Assembly (NCBI GenBank): GCA_029260135.1
Contig: JAJDDV010000081.1
Coordinates: 1-64,000, forward strand
Origin: Phycisphaerae bacterium
GTDB lineage: Bacteria > Planctomycetota > Phycisphaerae > UBA1845
Direction: 5' to 3'
Length of the DNA stretch: 64,000 bases
Part shown: positions 17,359-26,041 of the stretch, in pieces
Layout of the letters: each line of letters starts with the position of its first letter
How positions within the stretch are numbered: the stretch's first letter is position 1
Program-made: the position numbers and the translations under genes
The notes under the pieces: model-generated
The model's database searches: none
The model's input: only the letters and a program-made list of their open reading frames with translations
What the model was told of the DNA's origin: nothing

Positions 17359-19071
17359 ATGAAAGGCCTTCTGCGTCGCTGGCGAGAGCACGAACTGCAC
17401 TCGGACGATGCGGATACCCGTCTGCGCACCATCGAGAAGCTCGCGGGATCGAAGGACCCACAAGCGATCGAGCTGCTGATGGTCGGGTTGGAAGACCCCG
17501 AGCCGGCGATCCGGACTGTGGCGGCGGAGGCGCTCGGCCGGCGGCGTGACGCTCGCGCGATTCGACCTCTTGTCCGTGTCGTCCTCTTCGAGCGTGAGCG
17601 CGCGGTGCTAGAGGTAGCGACGGAGGCGCTTCGGCACATCGGCGGGTCCGCGACGGCAACGGTGCTGGTGACCGCGTTGGATGAGGATGAGATCAGCGTG
17701 CGCCAGGCTGCGGCTCGCGCGCTGCGCCGCGTGGGTTGGGCGAATCTTCGCGATCGCGACCGTGCGCGCGTTGCGATTCTCCAGGATGAGTGGCAGGAGG
17801 CGGGAGGGTATGGATCGGCGGCGATTGAACCGCTAAGGGAAGCACTTTGCGGCGGAACGCAGCTCGCGAGGCGGAGGGCGGCGGAGGCGCTGGGGGGAAT
17901 CGGCAGTGATGCATCGGCGGTCGCGTTGATCGAGACGTTGAAGGCCGGTGACCTGGAGTCGGGCATTCGGGAGACGGCGGCGTGGGGCATTCGGCGGGTG
18001 TGCTGGGAGAACGTCAACGAGAGCGATCTTGCGTTGGCGGCGGTCGTTCTTGGAGACTGGTCGGGGGCGGCCGGGCTGGGCGGTGCAGCCGTCGCAGCGC
18101 TCTCTCGCTGCCTGTATCACGACGATACGGATGTACGAAGGCGTGCGGCTGAGACGCTCTATACGATCGGCGGAGAAGAGGCGACCTCTGCACTGATCGA
18201 AACGCTGTGCAACGCCGGTCAGGATGTCGAGGTTCGCGAGCACGTCGCTTCGCTTTTTGCCCAACGAAGCGACGCGCCTACGGAAGGTGCGTTGGTGTCG
18301 GCGCTCTCGGACGAATCGTGGTCGGTTCGTGTTGCAGGGGCAAACGCATTGGAGGAGCGGGAGTGGACCGGGGTGGAGGAACGGGATCGCGTCCAGTTCG
18401 CGATTGCACGGAAGGACTGGGAGGGAATTCGCGGTGTGGGTCCGGCGGCTATTGATGCGCTGGTCGGCGCGCTGAGCTTTCATGCGGTCGGGGGCGACGC
18501 GGCGCGGACATTGGTCGCGCTGGGTCAGCCGGGGCAAGACGCGCTGGTCGACGTTCTTCATCGTGAAGGCGAGAACAGCTCGGTTCGGGAGGTGGCGTCG
18601 ATCGCGCTGGCGGAATCAGGTGATGTGCGGGCGGTGGATCCGGTTCGGGCGATGCTCAAGGAACCGGATAGCGCGGTTCAGCAGTTTGCCGTTTGGACGC
18701 TGGAGCGATTGGGGTGGACGCCTTCGACCGCGGCGGAGCGCGCCATCGCGGCGATCGCCCACGGTGACTGGGAAGAGGTCAAGGGGCTGGGCGCGCCGGC
18801 GGTCGATCCGTTGCTTAGATTGATGGCTGAGGCGATGGCACCTGAAGAGGCGGCGGACTCGCTCGAGCACATCCTCGATGCCGTTCCCGGTCGTCTTTCG
18901 ATCGATCATCTGCGAAAGCTCGCAAGTCTGGATGCGCCTCGAAAGGGCGGGGCGAAATCTGTGCCAGAGCTTGCGGGGTGGGGATCCGGCGGCGGCGTGC
19001 GCAAGGCGGATTGCTCGAAGATCCGTCACCTTGCGAAATACGAGTTACTGCGTCGTGGGATCATGACGTAG
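17359..19071 (+). CDS. HEAT-repeat protein (PBS-lyase-type repeats)
   Basis: Repeated IEKLAGSKDPQAIELLMVGLEDPEPAIRTVAAEALGRRRDARAIRPLV-type modules plus recurring GW....R..vAi...W....G.AAi..L modules. Confidence 0.85.
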   Translation: MKGLLRRWREHELHSDDADTRLRTIEKLAGSKDPQAIELLMVGLEDPEPAIRTVAAEALGRRRDARAIRPLVRVVLFERERAVLEVATEALRHIGGSATATVLVTALDEDEISVRQAAARALRRVGWANLRDRDRARVAILQDEWQEAGGYGSAAIEPLREALCGGTQLARRRAAEALGGIGSDASAVALIETLKAGDLESGIRETAAWGIRRVCWENVNESDLALAAVVLGDWSGAAGLGGAAVAALSRCLYHDDTDVRRRAAETLYTIGGEEATSALIETLCNAGQDVEVREHVASLFAQRSDAPTEGALVSALSDESWSVRVAGANALEEREWTGVEERDRVQFAIARKDWEGIRGVGPAAIDALVGALSFHAVGGDAARTLVALGQPGQDALVDVLHREGENSSVREVASIALAESGDVRAVDPVRAMLKEPDSAVQQFAVWTLERLGWTPSTAAERAIAAIAHGDWEEVKGLGAPAVDPLLRLMAEAMAPEEAADSLEHILDAVPGRLSIDHLRKLASLDAPRKGGAKSVPELAGWGSGGGVRKADCSKIRHLAKYELLRRGIMT

Positions 19072-19130
19072 ATCGAAGCAGACAGCGACTCTCCTTCCCC
19101 GCTGCGTAGCGAAGCGTCCATCGGTGATCC

Positions 19131-19328
19131 CTACGATGGCTTCTTGCCCGCGCCGATGCCGAACGCCGCCCAGAATAGACCGCTGAGCAGGAAGCACGCG
19201 ATGCCTACGTACTTTGCGGTACTTTCAGGGAGCATTTCAAAGCGCGGTTGCCCCGCGATGAAGCATAGCGTGCCCGCGAGTGCTGCGCCCATGGCCAACA
19301 TGAATCTCGTCGTCTGGTTCATCGTCAT
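19131..19328 (-). CDS. Small membrane protein
   Basis: 65 aa, two predicted TM segments (FMLAMGAALAGTLCFIAG; VGIACFLLSGLFWAAFGI). Confidence 0.6.
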   Translation of the reverse strand: MTMNQTTRFMLAMGAALAGTLCFIAGQPRFEMLPESTAKYVGIACFLLSGLFWAAFGIGAGKKPS

Positions 19329-19501
19329 CTCCTCTGTTCAGGACTGGCTCGATCGGTTCTTCCGTCGGTCCATCGAATCCGGCACCTGTGCCTTAGTTCG
19401 CCTTATTGGAGATGATATTTCGTCGATTCCGGTTGTCTGGCGCGGGCGATGACCAAGCGGTGGAGCGCTCGATACTCCCTCTGCCCCAGACAGGTGAACG
19501 A

Positions 19502-20311
19502 CTATTGTGCCTGCGGCGGTTCGCGCAGGGACTGATCGTGGAGATCGGCGACAAACATGTGGCCTGGTTCGTGGGTGACCGCGAGGGCGAGTTCGGCGCG
19601 GATGATGGCTTCCATCGGCGTGACGCCGCAGGCCCAGAAGACGGGGATTTCATCGGGGTGGATGGTTACGGCGTCGCCGTAGTCCGGGAGGGAGAGGTCG
19701 ACGATGCCGATGGCGGCGGGATCACCGATGTGCATGGGATCCCCGTGAACGCGCGGATACTCGGCGGTGATGCGCGCAGCCTCGCCCGCGTGTGCGGGGG
19801 TCATGGGTCTCATGGATACGACGAGTGGCGCCGTGAATCGGCCGGCGGATCGACACTCGATGTTGGTTCGATACATGGGGACGTTTCGGTTTTCGTCGAT
19901 GTGCCGGACGGGGAGCCCTGCTCGCAGAAGTGCGGACTCGAACGTGAACGAACAGCCGATGAGGAATGCAACCGAGTCGTCCGTCCAGAACGGTTCGATG
20001 GATGCTGTGCGCTCGGTGCACTGGCCTTGTCGATAGACGCGGTAGCGGGGGAGGTCAGCTCGCACGTCGCCGCACGGTGCGATGCTTCGGGTCTCGTAGT
20101 CGCCGGGTGATGTCACTTCCAGAAGCGGACAGGGTTTGGGATTGAGTCGACAGAAGGTGCGGAATTCCTCGGCGGTGTCGGCGGTCAGAACAACCAGGTT
20201 GGCCTGCACGAAGCCTCTTGCGACGCCGGCGGTTGGGCCGGTGAACTCACCGCTACGACAGAGTGCTCGAAACTGTCGCCCTGTCATGGCGGCGCGGTCT
20301 TGTTGGCTCAC
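19502..20311 (-). CDS. DUF1445/UPF0317 family (putative hydro-lyase / D-glutamate cyclase type)
   Basis: RSGEFTGPTAGVARGFVQANLVVLTADTAEEFRTFCRLNPKPCPLLEV...DVRADLPRYRVYRQG...FWTDDSVAFLIGCSFTFESALL...MRPM; GTGA start/stop overlap with the upstream gene. Confidence 0.85.
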   Translation of the reverse strand: MSQQDRAAMTGRQFRALCRSGEFTGPTAGVARGFVQANLVVLTADTAEEFRTFCRLNPKPCPLLEVTSPGDYETRSIAPCGDVRADLPRYRVYRQGQCTERTASIEPFWTDDSVAFLIGCSFTFESALLRAGLPVRHIDENRNVPMYRTNIECRSAGRFTAPLVVSMRPMTPAHAGEAARITAEYPRVHGDPMHIGDPAAIGIVDLSLPDYGDAVTIHPDEIPVFWACGVTPMEAIIRAELALAVTHEPGHMFVADLHDQSLREPPQAQ

Positions 20312-22092
20312 GAGCTGCCCCTTGACAAGGGTGACGCTGCGATGGCCGACGAAATGGCGTCGCTGCTGAGCCCGTAGAGTCTGGCCGCGAGGACGGCAGA
20401 GAGAAGGGTTTCGGCGAAGGGAGGCTGCACGGGGCCGAGTCGCTCGACCTTTCCGGCGATGTTGAGATGGAGTCGTCCTTCGGCGAGCCAGGCTCCGCGA
20501 TCAACGGCTTGGCGAGAGGAGACGAACAAGGTTCGCCCCTGGTGTTTGCGTGCGAGTGTTCTTAGTCGCGGGTCGTCATAGGGGAGGATCAAGACGTCGT
20601 CGGGGCGTTGGTTCATGAAGATGCGGCTTTTGACGCGTACATATTCCGCGATGGAACGGTGTCGATCGAGATGTTCATCGTCGATGTTGAGCAGGATGGC
20701 GACGTGCGGACGAAAGTGAACGACGGTTTCCAACTGGAAGCTCGAGACGGCCAGCCCGATCGGGTCTGACCCGGTTTGCTGGAGTAGCAGGTCGCAGAGC
20801 GGCCGGCCACGATTTCCTCCGATGGTCAGCGATCGACCGGCGGCGCGGAAGAGTCGTTCGAGGAGTTCGACGGTGGACCGTTTTCCGATCGTACCTGTGA
20901 CCGCGATGAGCGACGCTTCAGGGATCGCATCTTTGTCGGCGCTGAGCTGAAAAGCGAGTTCGAGCTCACTCATGACGTAGATGCCGCGGCGGTGGAGGTC
21001 GTCGACGATGGGGCTGTCGACGCGAACGCCGGGGCTTGCGACGACGAGGTCGCAGGGGTCGAAGAACTCGATGGTATGCCCGCCGGATTCGACGCCGTCG
21101 GCGACCATCCCGGGCTGGAGGGTGACGGGCTGCTGGTCGGAGATTCTGACGCGGTGTCCGTGTTGTCTCAGAAAAGCGGCGGCGGCGTTTCCCGCTTCAC
21201 CGTATCCGAGCACTCCAACGAGAAGCGGTTCACTTCGTTCGATGGGTGAGGGTGCAATGTGTCGACGGATCTGCTCGAGCATGCGAACGACGGCGGTTTG
21301 GTCCTGTCCGTCGCAGGTGGGTTCGGCGCGAAAGGTCACGCCATCGACGGCTCCGCCTCTCTCGACGAGTTGGTGGAGGTCTTTCAGGATCGAATTCGCG
21401 GATGGGAGGAGGTCTCTGTTTTCAAGGACGGAGAGGGCACCAGCGAGTCCGAAGGCTCCCCAGTTGGAGACGCCCGCCACGATGCAGAAGTCGGTCGGGA
21501 CGACGCAGCGCGCGGCGAGCTTGAGGTTTTGCGGCGCGTGCCTCGGATCGGTATCGACGGTCTCGGCGCTGGCGAAGACTTTGCCCATGCCGATTTCGTT
21601 TCCTCCGTCGCCCACGCCAATGGTGGTGAGGCCGCGGAGTGCGGCATCGAGGAAGAGCTGATCGAGCGGTGCGGTAACGTGGGTGATGTCGTCGCCGTGC
21701 ATGTTTCGGTAGCGGCCGTCGGGTCCGCGCCCGACCCGTTCTATGGAGACGAGGTGGGTGGGTCTTGCTGCATCGAGATAGGCGTCGTTGTCGACGACGG
21801 GCTCAACGCCCAGCGCTTGGAACAGCGGCGCATTGGGCTCGTCGGTCAGGTAATCCACTTCAACGCCAAGGCGCTGGAGCGCTTGGCCAAGGACTTTGGC
21901 GCCGGGCGGACCATCCGTTTCACCTGCGCCTGCACGGGCGATGAAGAAACCGCTGACGATGCCGACGCGCCTGGCGAGCCGAAGCGACTGTGCGGCAAGG
22001 CGAAGCTGATCGGGCAGTGCGAGCGCGAAGACGTTTCGGCCGCCGGGGTCGGTTGCGATGAGGTTTTCAATCGATGTGATTCGTGGATTCAT
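20308..22092 (-). CDS. Fusion: DUF4392 (D-glutamate cyclase-like) N-terminus and MurD-like Mur ligase module lacking the C-terminal domain
   Basis: N-terminus ETDGPPGAKVLGQAL...ERVGRGPDGRYRNMHGDDITHVTAPLDQLFLDAA...GVGDGGNEIGMG...VAGVSNWGAFGLAGALS. C-terminal half VLGYGEAGNAAAAFLRQHG...VASPGV...VTGTIGKRSTVELLERLF...SSFQLETVVHFRPHVAILLNIDDEHLDRHRSIAEY, ending at ISSAIAASPLSRGSS. Confidence 0.85.
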   Translation of the reverse strand: MNPRITSIENLIATDPGGRNVFALALPDQLRLAAQSLRLARRVGIVSGFFIARAGAGETDGPPGAKVLGQALQRLGVEVDYLTDEPNAPLFQALGVEPVVDNDAYLDAARPTHLVSIERVGRGPDGRYRNMHGDDITHVTAPLDQLFLDAALRGLTTIGVGDGGNEIGMGKVFASAETVDTDPRHAPQNLKLAARCVVPTDFCIVAGVSNWGAFGLAGALSVLENRDLLPSANSILKDLHQLVERGGAVDGVTFRAEPTCDGQDQTAVVRMLEQIRRHIAPSPIERSEPLLVGVLGYGEAGNAAAAFLRQHGHRVRISDQQPVTLQPGMVADGVESGGHTIEFFDPCDLVVASPGVRVDSPIVDDLHRRGIYVMSELELAFQLSADKDAIPEASLIAVTGTIGKRSTVELLERLFRAAGRSLTIGGNRGRPLCDLLLQQTGSDPIGLAVSSFQLETVVHFRPHVAILLNIDDEHLDRHRSIAEYVRVKSRIFMNQRPDDVLILPYDDPRLRTLARKHQGRTLFVSSRQAVDRGAWLAEGRLHLNIAGKVERLGPVQPPFAETLLSAVLAARLYGLSSDAISSAIAASPLSRGSS

Positions 22093-22098
22093 GGCAAG

Positions 22099-25000
22099 TC
22101 AGTCTGTCTTCACCGGCTTCTTACCCCAACCCCCACCGCCGGGTGTTTCAATGGTGAGTCGATCACCGGTGCGCGCCGTCAGTTGTGCGATGGAGGGTAG
22201 CTCCTCTTGTTGTTGAGCGCCGCGCCGCCGCAGGTGATTGCGTCCGGGCTTTCCAGCCTGACCTCCGTGCCGTCCGTAAGGTCTGGTCGTTCGCCGCTGG
22301 CTGAGCATGGACACTTCGAGCGTATCGAGGAACTCGATTTCGCGAATCACACCGCATCCGCCGGAGAAGGTTCCGGATCCACCCGACTGCTGCCGAATCG
22401 CGAAGCGGATCAGGCGGACGGGCACGCGCGATTCGAGGACCTCTGGATCGGTCAATCGCGTGTTGGTCATGTGCGTGTGAACGGCATCTGTACCGTGGAA
22501 CGAAGGGCCTGCACCGGATCCGCCGCAAATCGTCTCGTAGTAACCGAATTGATCGTTTCCCATCAGCAGATTGTTCATCGTGCCCTGGCTTGCTGCGACA
22601 GTACCAAGTGCTCCGAAGATAGCATCGACAATTCGCTGGGATGTCTCCACGTTGCCGCCGACCACGGCGGCACATAGCTCAGCGTCAGCGGCGGATGGTG
22701 GATTTAGGAAGCACTCGGGAAGCCGGAGTTCGATCGGTGCGAGGACGCCGGCGTTGAGTGGGATGTCTTCATCGATGAGGCAACGAAGGCAATAGAGTGT
22801 TGCGCTGGTCACGATGGCACGGTTGGCGTTGAGGTTACCTGCGAGCACGGGGCCGGTTCCTGCAAAGTCGAACGTAGCGCGATCACCCGCGATGGTGATC
22901 GCAAGACGAATGGGCGAGCCGTCGTCGAGCTGATCTTCGAACGGATAGGTGCCATCCGGTAGGTCGGCAAGTGCTTGGCGCATTTTTGATTCGGCGGCGG
23001 CCTGAAGATGGTTCATATAGCTGTGAACCACGTCGACGCCGTAACGGGCGATCATGGCGGTCAGCTCGCGCACGCCGGTTTGGTTGGCTGCGATCTGCGC
23101 GGCGACATCGGCGAGATTGTCGTCCGGCATTCGTGAGGGGTAGGGCGCCTCTATCAGAAGGCCTCTGAATCGCTCTTGTTGAGGTTTCCCCTCGGACATC
23201 CAAGGGAACGCGCGAATGAGCACGCCCTCTTCTGCCAGCGACGTAGAATCGGGCGGCATGGATCCCGGTCGCGTGCCACCGATCTCGGCGTGGTGGGCTC
23301 GGCTTGCGACGACAAAGAGAAGGCGCTCTCCGGATTCATCGTGAACGGGGGTCACGACCGTGATGTCGTTGAGGTGTGATCCACCGCGATAGGGGTCGTT
23401 GGTGATGTAGACATCGCCAGGTGCAAAGCCCGAGACATCCTGCATGAGCATTCTGACGCACTCGCTCATTCCGCCGAGATGGACAGGGATGTGCGGCGCG
23501 TTGACGACCAGGTCGCCGGTGGGTGTGAAGATGGCGCAGGAGAAGTCGAGTCGTTCCTTGACGTTCACGGAAAGGGCGGTCCGGCGCAGCGTGGTTCCCA
23601 TCTGCTCGGCGGCTGCGGCGAACTGGTTGGTGAAGAGCTCGAGCTGGACCGGGTCGGCGATGGTCGAAACCGTCTCGTGCGCCGGAAGCGCCTTCCGGTC
23701 GGTCATGAGGATGTCACCGCTTGCGGTCACGAAGGCTTCCCAGCCGGTCTCGACAACGATCGTGCTCGTATCCTCGATGACGACGGCGGGGCCGTCGATT
23801 CGGCGTCCGGGTGCGAGGTCGCCGCGGAGAACAATCGGAACGGAAACTCGACGACTGTCGGCGACCATTTTGGTGGTGCGCTCCGTGGCGACTGCCGCAG
23901 ATTTCTCCATCCTGCATTCACTTTCGGCGACTGTCGCATCAACATGGTCGGACCGAGCGGTCTGCTCGACGCGCACGACGCGGACCTCGATCGGGCGCCC
24001 GCCGTGGACGTAACCATAGAGTTGCCGATGCAGTTCCTCGAAGCGCTCTTGCGTTTGCTCGAAGGGCTGGGCGTCGACCGTGATGAAGGTCGACTGGTCT
24101 TTGTAGCAGAGGTCGATGGTTCGGGCTGGTGGACGCAAATGATCGGGATTCACTTTCTCTTCGCGCATGGACCGGCGCAGGTCGCCGGTGATGGCGTCGA
24201 AGACCGGCTCGAGTGTTTGGGGAGCCCGGGCGTCCAGCGGAACGTTGACGCTTTGTTGTCCGATTCGCTTGATGTCGGCCACGCCGATGCCCAGCGCACT
24301 GAGAACGCCCGCCAAGGGGCTACAGAGCACACGCGATATTCCTAGCGTGCGCGCTATGGCACAGGCGTGCTGCGCGCCCGCACCGCCGAAAGACGTCAGT
24401 GCATAGTCTCGAACGTCGATACCACGAGCAAGCGAGATGCGCTTGACGGCGGCTGCCATCTTGGCGTTGGCGATCTTGACAAACCCTTCGGCAAGTTCGA
24501 CGGGTCCGAAGGCGGTCGGGGTGTCGACCTCTTGGCTGCGTGCCTCGTTGATCCGTGCGCTCAGCGAAACGAGTTGTTTCTCGACGGCGGGGAGGTCGAG
24601 CGGGAATGGGAAGAACTCCGGGACGAGTCGGCCGAGATAGAGATTCATATCGGTGACGGTGAGCGGCCCGCCACGACCGTAAGAGGCGGGTCCGGGATCC
24701 GCACCGGCGCTGTGGGGACCGACGGTGAGTTTTTGGCCATCAAACCCGCAGATGCTGCCGCCGCCTGCGGCGACCGTCTCCACGCCGAGCATGGGTGTCA
24801 TGATTCTGACACCGTCTTTGACCGTTTCGTATGTGTATTGGAAGGGATGAGGCGGCGGATCGATGCGCGAAACGTCGGTGCTGGTGCCGCCCATGTCGAA
24901 GGCGATGGTCTTTTCGAGACCGGCTTGCTGCGCGACATGCGCGCAGCCGACCACGCCGCCTGCGGGACCGCTGAGGATCGTGTCCTTCCCCGCTACGGCG

Positions 25001-25989
25001 TTGGCGTCGATGAGGCCACCGTTACTCGTCATCAGGTGCAGCTTCGCTTCGGCCATGGAGCGGCGGAGTCGTGAGACGTAGTCGCGCAGGATGGGGGCCA
25101 GATAGGCATCCACGACGGTTGTGTCGGCGCGTGGAACGATGCGCTGTATGCGGCAGATGCGAGAGGACACGGACAGGTGCTCGAATCCTGCGTCGACGGC
25201 ACGGGCGGCGATGAGCTCTTCGTGCCGAGGGTTTACGTGCGCGTGAAGCAGGCAGATCGCCAGCGTTTCGATGCCCGCGTCTTTGAGTACCGCGAGTTGC
25301 TCGCTTACCGTATCGAGGTCGGGTGGGCGGAGCACGTCGCCCGTCGCGGAGATGCGTTCGTCGATCTCGATGACGGTTTCGGTCAGCTCCGCTCGTTTTC
25401 GAATGTCGAGCTTGAAGAGGTGTGGGCGATCCTGGTAGCCGATCTTCAGGATGTCGGCGAAACCTTTGGTCGTGACCAATGCGACGCGCGCGCCTTTGCG
25501 CTCGAGCAGCGCATTGGTCGCTCGGGTGGTTCCGAGGCGTACCTCGACGGGGCCGATCGGATCGGTCAACCGAAGGCGCATCAAGCGGCGGATGGCCAGG
25601 ATCGGTGCCTCTTCTCCGCTGCGGAGTTCGTACGCGAGACTCGCAGGTGATGACCAGGCGGACGGTGCGGTCGAAACGCCATCGACAAACGTTCGTGGAT
25701 CAGTGAATGAGAAGGTGCCGGTCGTACCATCAAACGCGGCGATGTTCGAGACCAGTGGTGGTGCGTCGGGTGAAGTTGCGATCGATAGTCGGTAGCCGGT
25801 CCAGAAGTCGTCGGGGTCACCGATGCGACGGCGATCGCGAACGGTCAGGGTTGTCGAGCCGGCCTCGGCTACGCCCCGGACGACGCCGGAACTGAGGAGC
25901 TTGTGTGTGATGATGGTGCCGTCGGGCGTTCGCGCTACGGTATCGGTGAAGGTGCCGCCGACGTCGATGAAGAACTTCCAGGTCCGCAT
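22099..25989 (-). CDS. 5-oxoprolinase, HyuA-HyuB fused (hydantoinase/oxoprolinase family)
   Basis: 1296 aa; KFFIDVGGTFTDTVARTPDG...VRLGTTRATNALLERKGARVALVTTKGFADIL...FDMGGTSTDVSRID...; B-half LSVNVKERLDFSCAIFTPTGDLVVNAPHIPVHLGGM...NDPYRGGSHLNDITVVTPV...GGCGVIREIEF. Confidence 0.9.
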   Translation of the reverse strand: MRTWKFFIDVGGTFTDTVARTPDGTIITHKLLSSGVVRGVAEAGSTTLTVRDRRRIGDPDDFWTGYRLSIATSPDAPPLVSNIAAFDGTTGTFSFTDPRTFVDGVSTAPSAWSSPASLAYELRSGEEAPILAIRRLMRLRLTDPIGPVEVRLGTTRATNALLERKGARVALVTTKGFADILKIGYQDRPHLFKLDIRKRAELTETVIEIDERISATGDVLRPPDLDTVSEQLAVLKDAGIETLAICLLHAHVNPRHEELIAARAVDAGFEHLSVSSRICRIQRIVPRADTTVVDAYLAPILRDYVSRLRRSMAEAKLHLMTSNGGLIDANAVAGKDTILSGPAGGVVGCAHVAQQAGLEKTIAFDMGGTSTDVSRIDPPPHPFQYTYETVKDGVRIMTPMLGVETVAAGGGSICGFDGQKLTVGPHSAGADPGPASYGRGGPLTVTDMNLYLGRLVPEFFPFPLDLPAVEKQLVSLSARINEARSQEVDTPTAFGPVELAEGFVKIANAKMAAAVKRISLARGIDVRDYALTSFGGAGAQHACAIARTLGISRVLCSPLAGVLSALGIGVADIKRIGQQSVNVPLDARAPQTLEPVFDAITGDLRRSMREEKVNPDHLRPPARTIDLCYKDQSTFITVDAQPFEQTQERFEELHRQLYGYVHGGRPIEVRVVRVEQTARSDHVDATVAESECRMEKSAAVATERTTKMVADSRRVSVPIVLRGDLAPGRRIDGPAVVIEDTSTIVVETGWEAFVTASGDILMTDRKALPAHETVSTIADPVQLELFTNQFAAAAEQMGTTLRRTALSVNVKERLDFSCAIFTPTGDLVVNAPHIPVHLGGMSECVRMLMQDVSGFAPGDVYITNDPYRGGSHLNDITVVTPVHDESGERLLFVVASRAHHAEIGGTRPGSMPPDSTSLAEEGVLIRAFPWMSEGKPQQERFRGLLIEAPYPSRMPDDNLADVAAQIAANQTGVRELTAMIARYGVDVVHSYMNHLQAAAESKMRQALADLPDGTYPFEDQLDDGSPIRLAITIAGDRATFDFAGTGPVLAGNLNANRAIVTSATLYCLRCLIDEDIPLNAGVLAPIELRLPECFLNPPSAADAELCAAVVGGNVETSQRIVDAIFGALGTVAASQGTMNNLLMGNDQFGYYETICGGSGAGPSFHGTDAVHTHMTNTRLTDPEVLESRVPVRLIRFAIRQQSGGSGTFSGGCGVIREIEFLDTLEVSMLSQRRTTRPYGRHGGQAGKPGRNHLRRRGAQQQEELPSIAQLTARTGDRLTIETPGGGGWGKKPVKTD

Positions 25990-26041
25990 TCGCCTTCAGA
26001 ATAGCGAATCGTGACAGGTCTCGCCATTCGCTTTTCAGCGA

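Noticed and set aside
21259-24345. Plus-strand ORFs (21259-22200, 23479-24345) opposite the oxoprolinase operon
   Set aside because: Antisense to well-supported coding sequence; composition-driven long ORFs.
26003-26032. AGCGAAT...ATTCGCT stem with TTTT between secA and the oxoprolinase gene as a terminator
   Set aside because: The 7-bp stem has a long loop and the T-run is on the plus strand, whereas both neighbours are on the minus strand.
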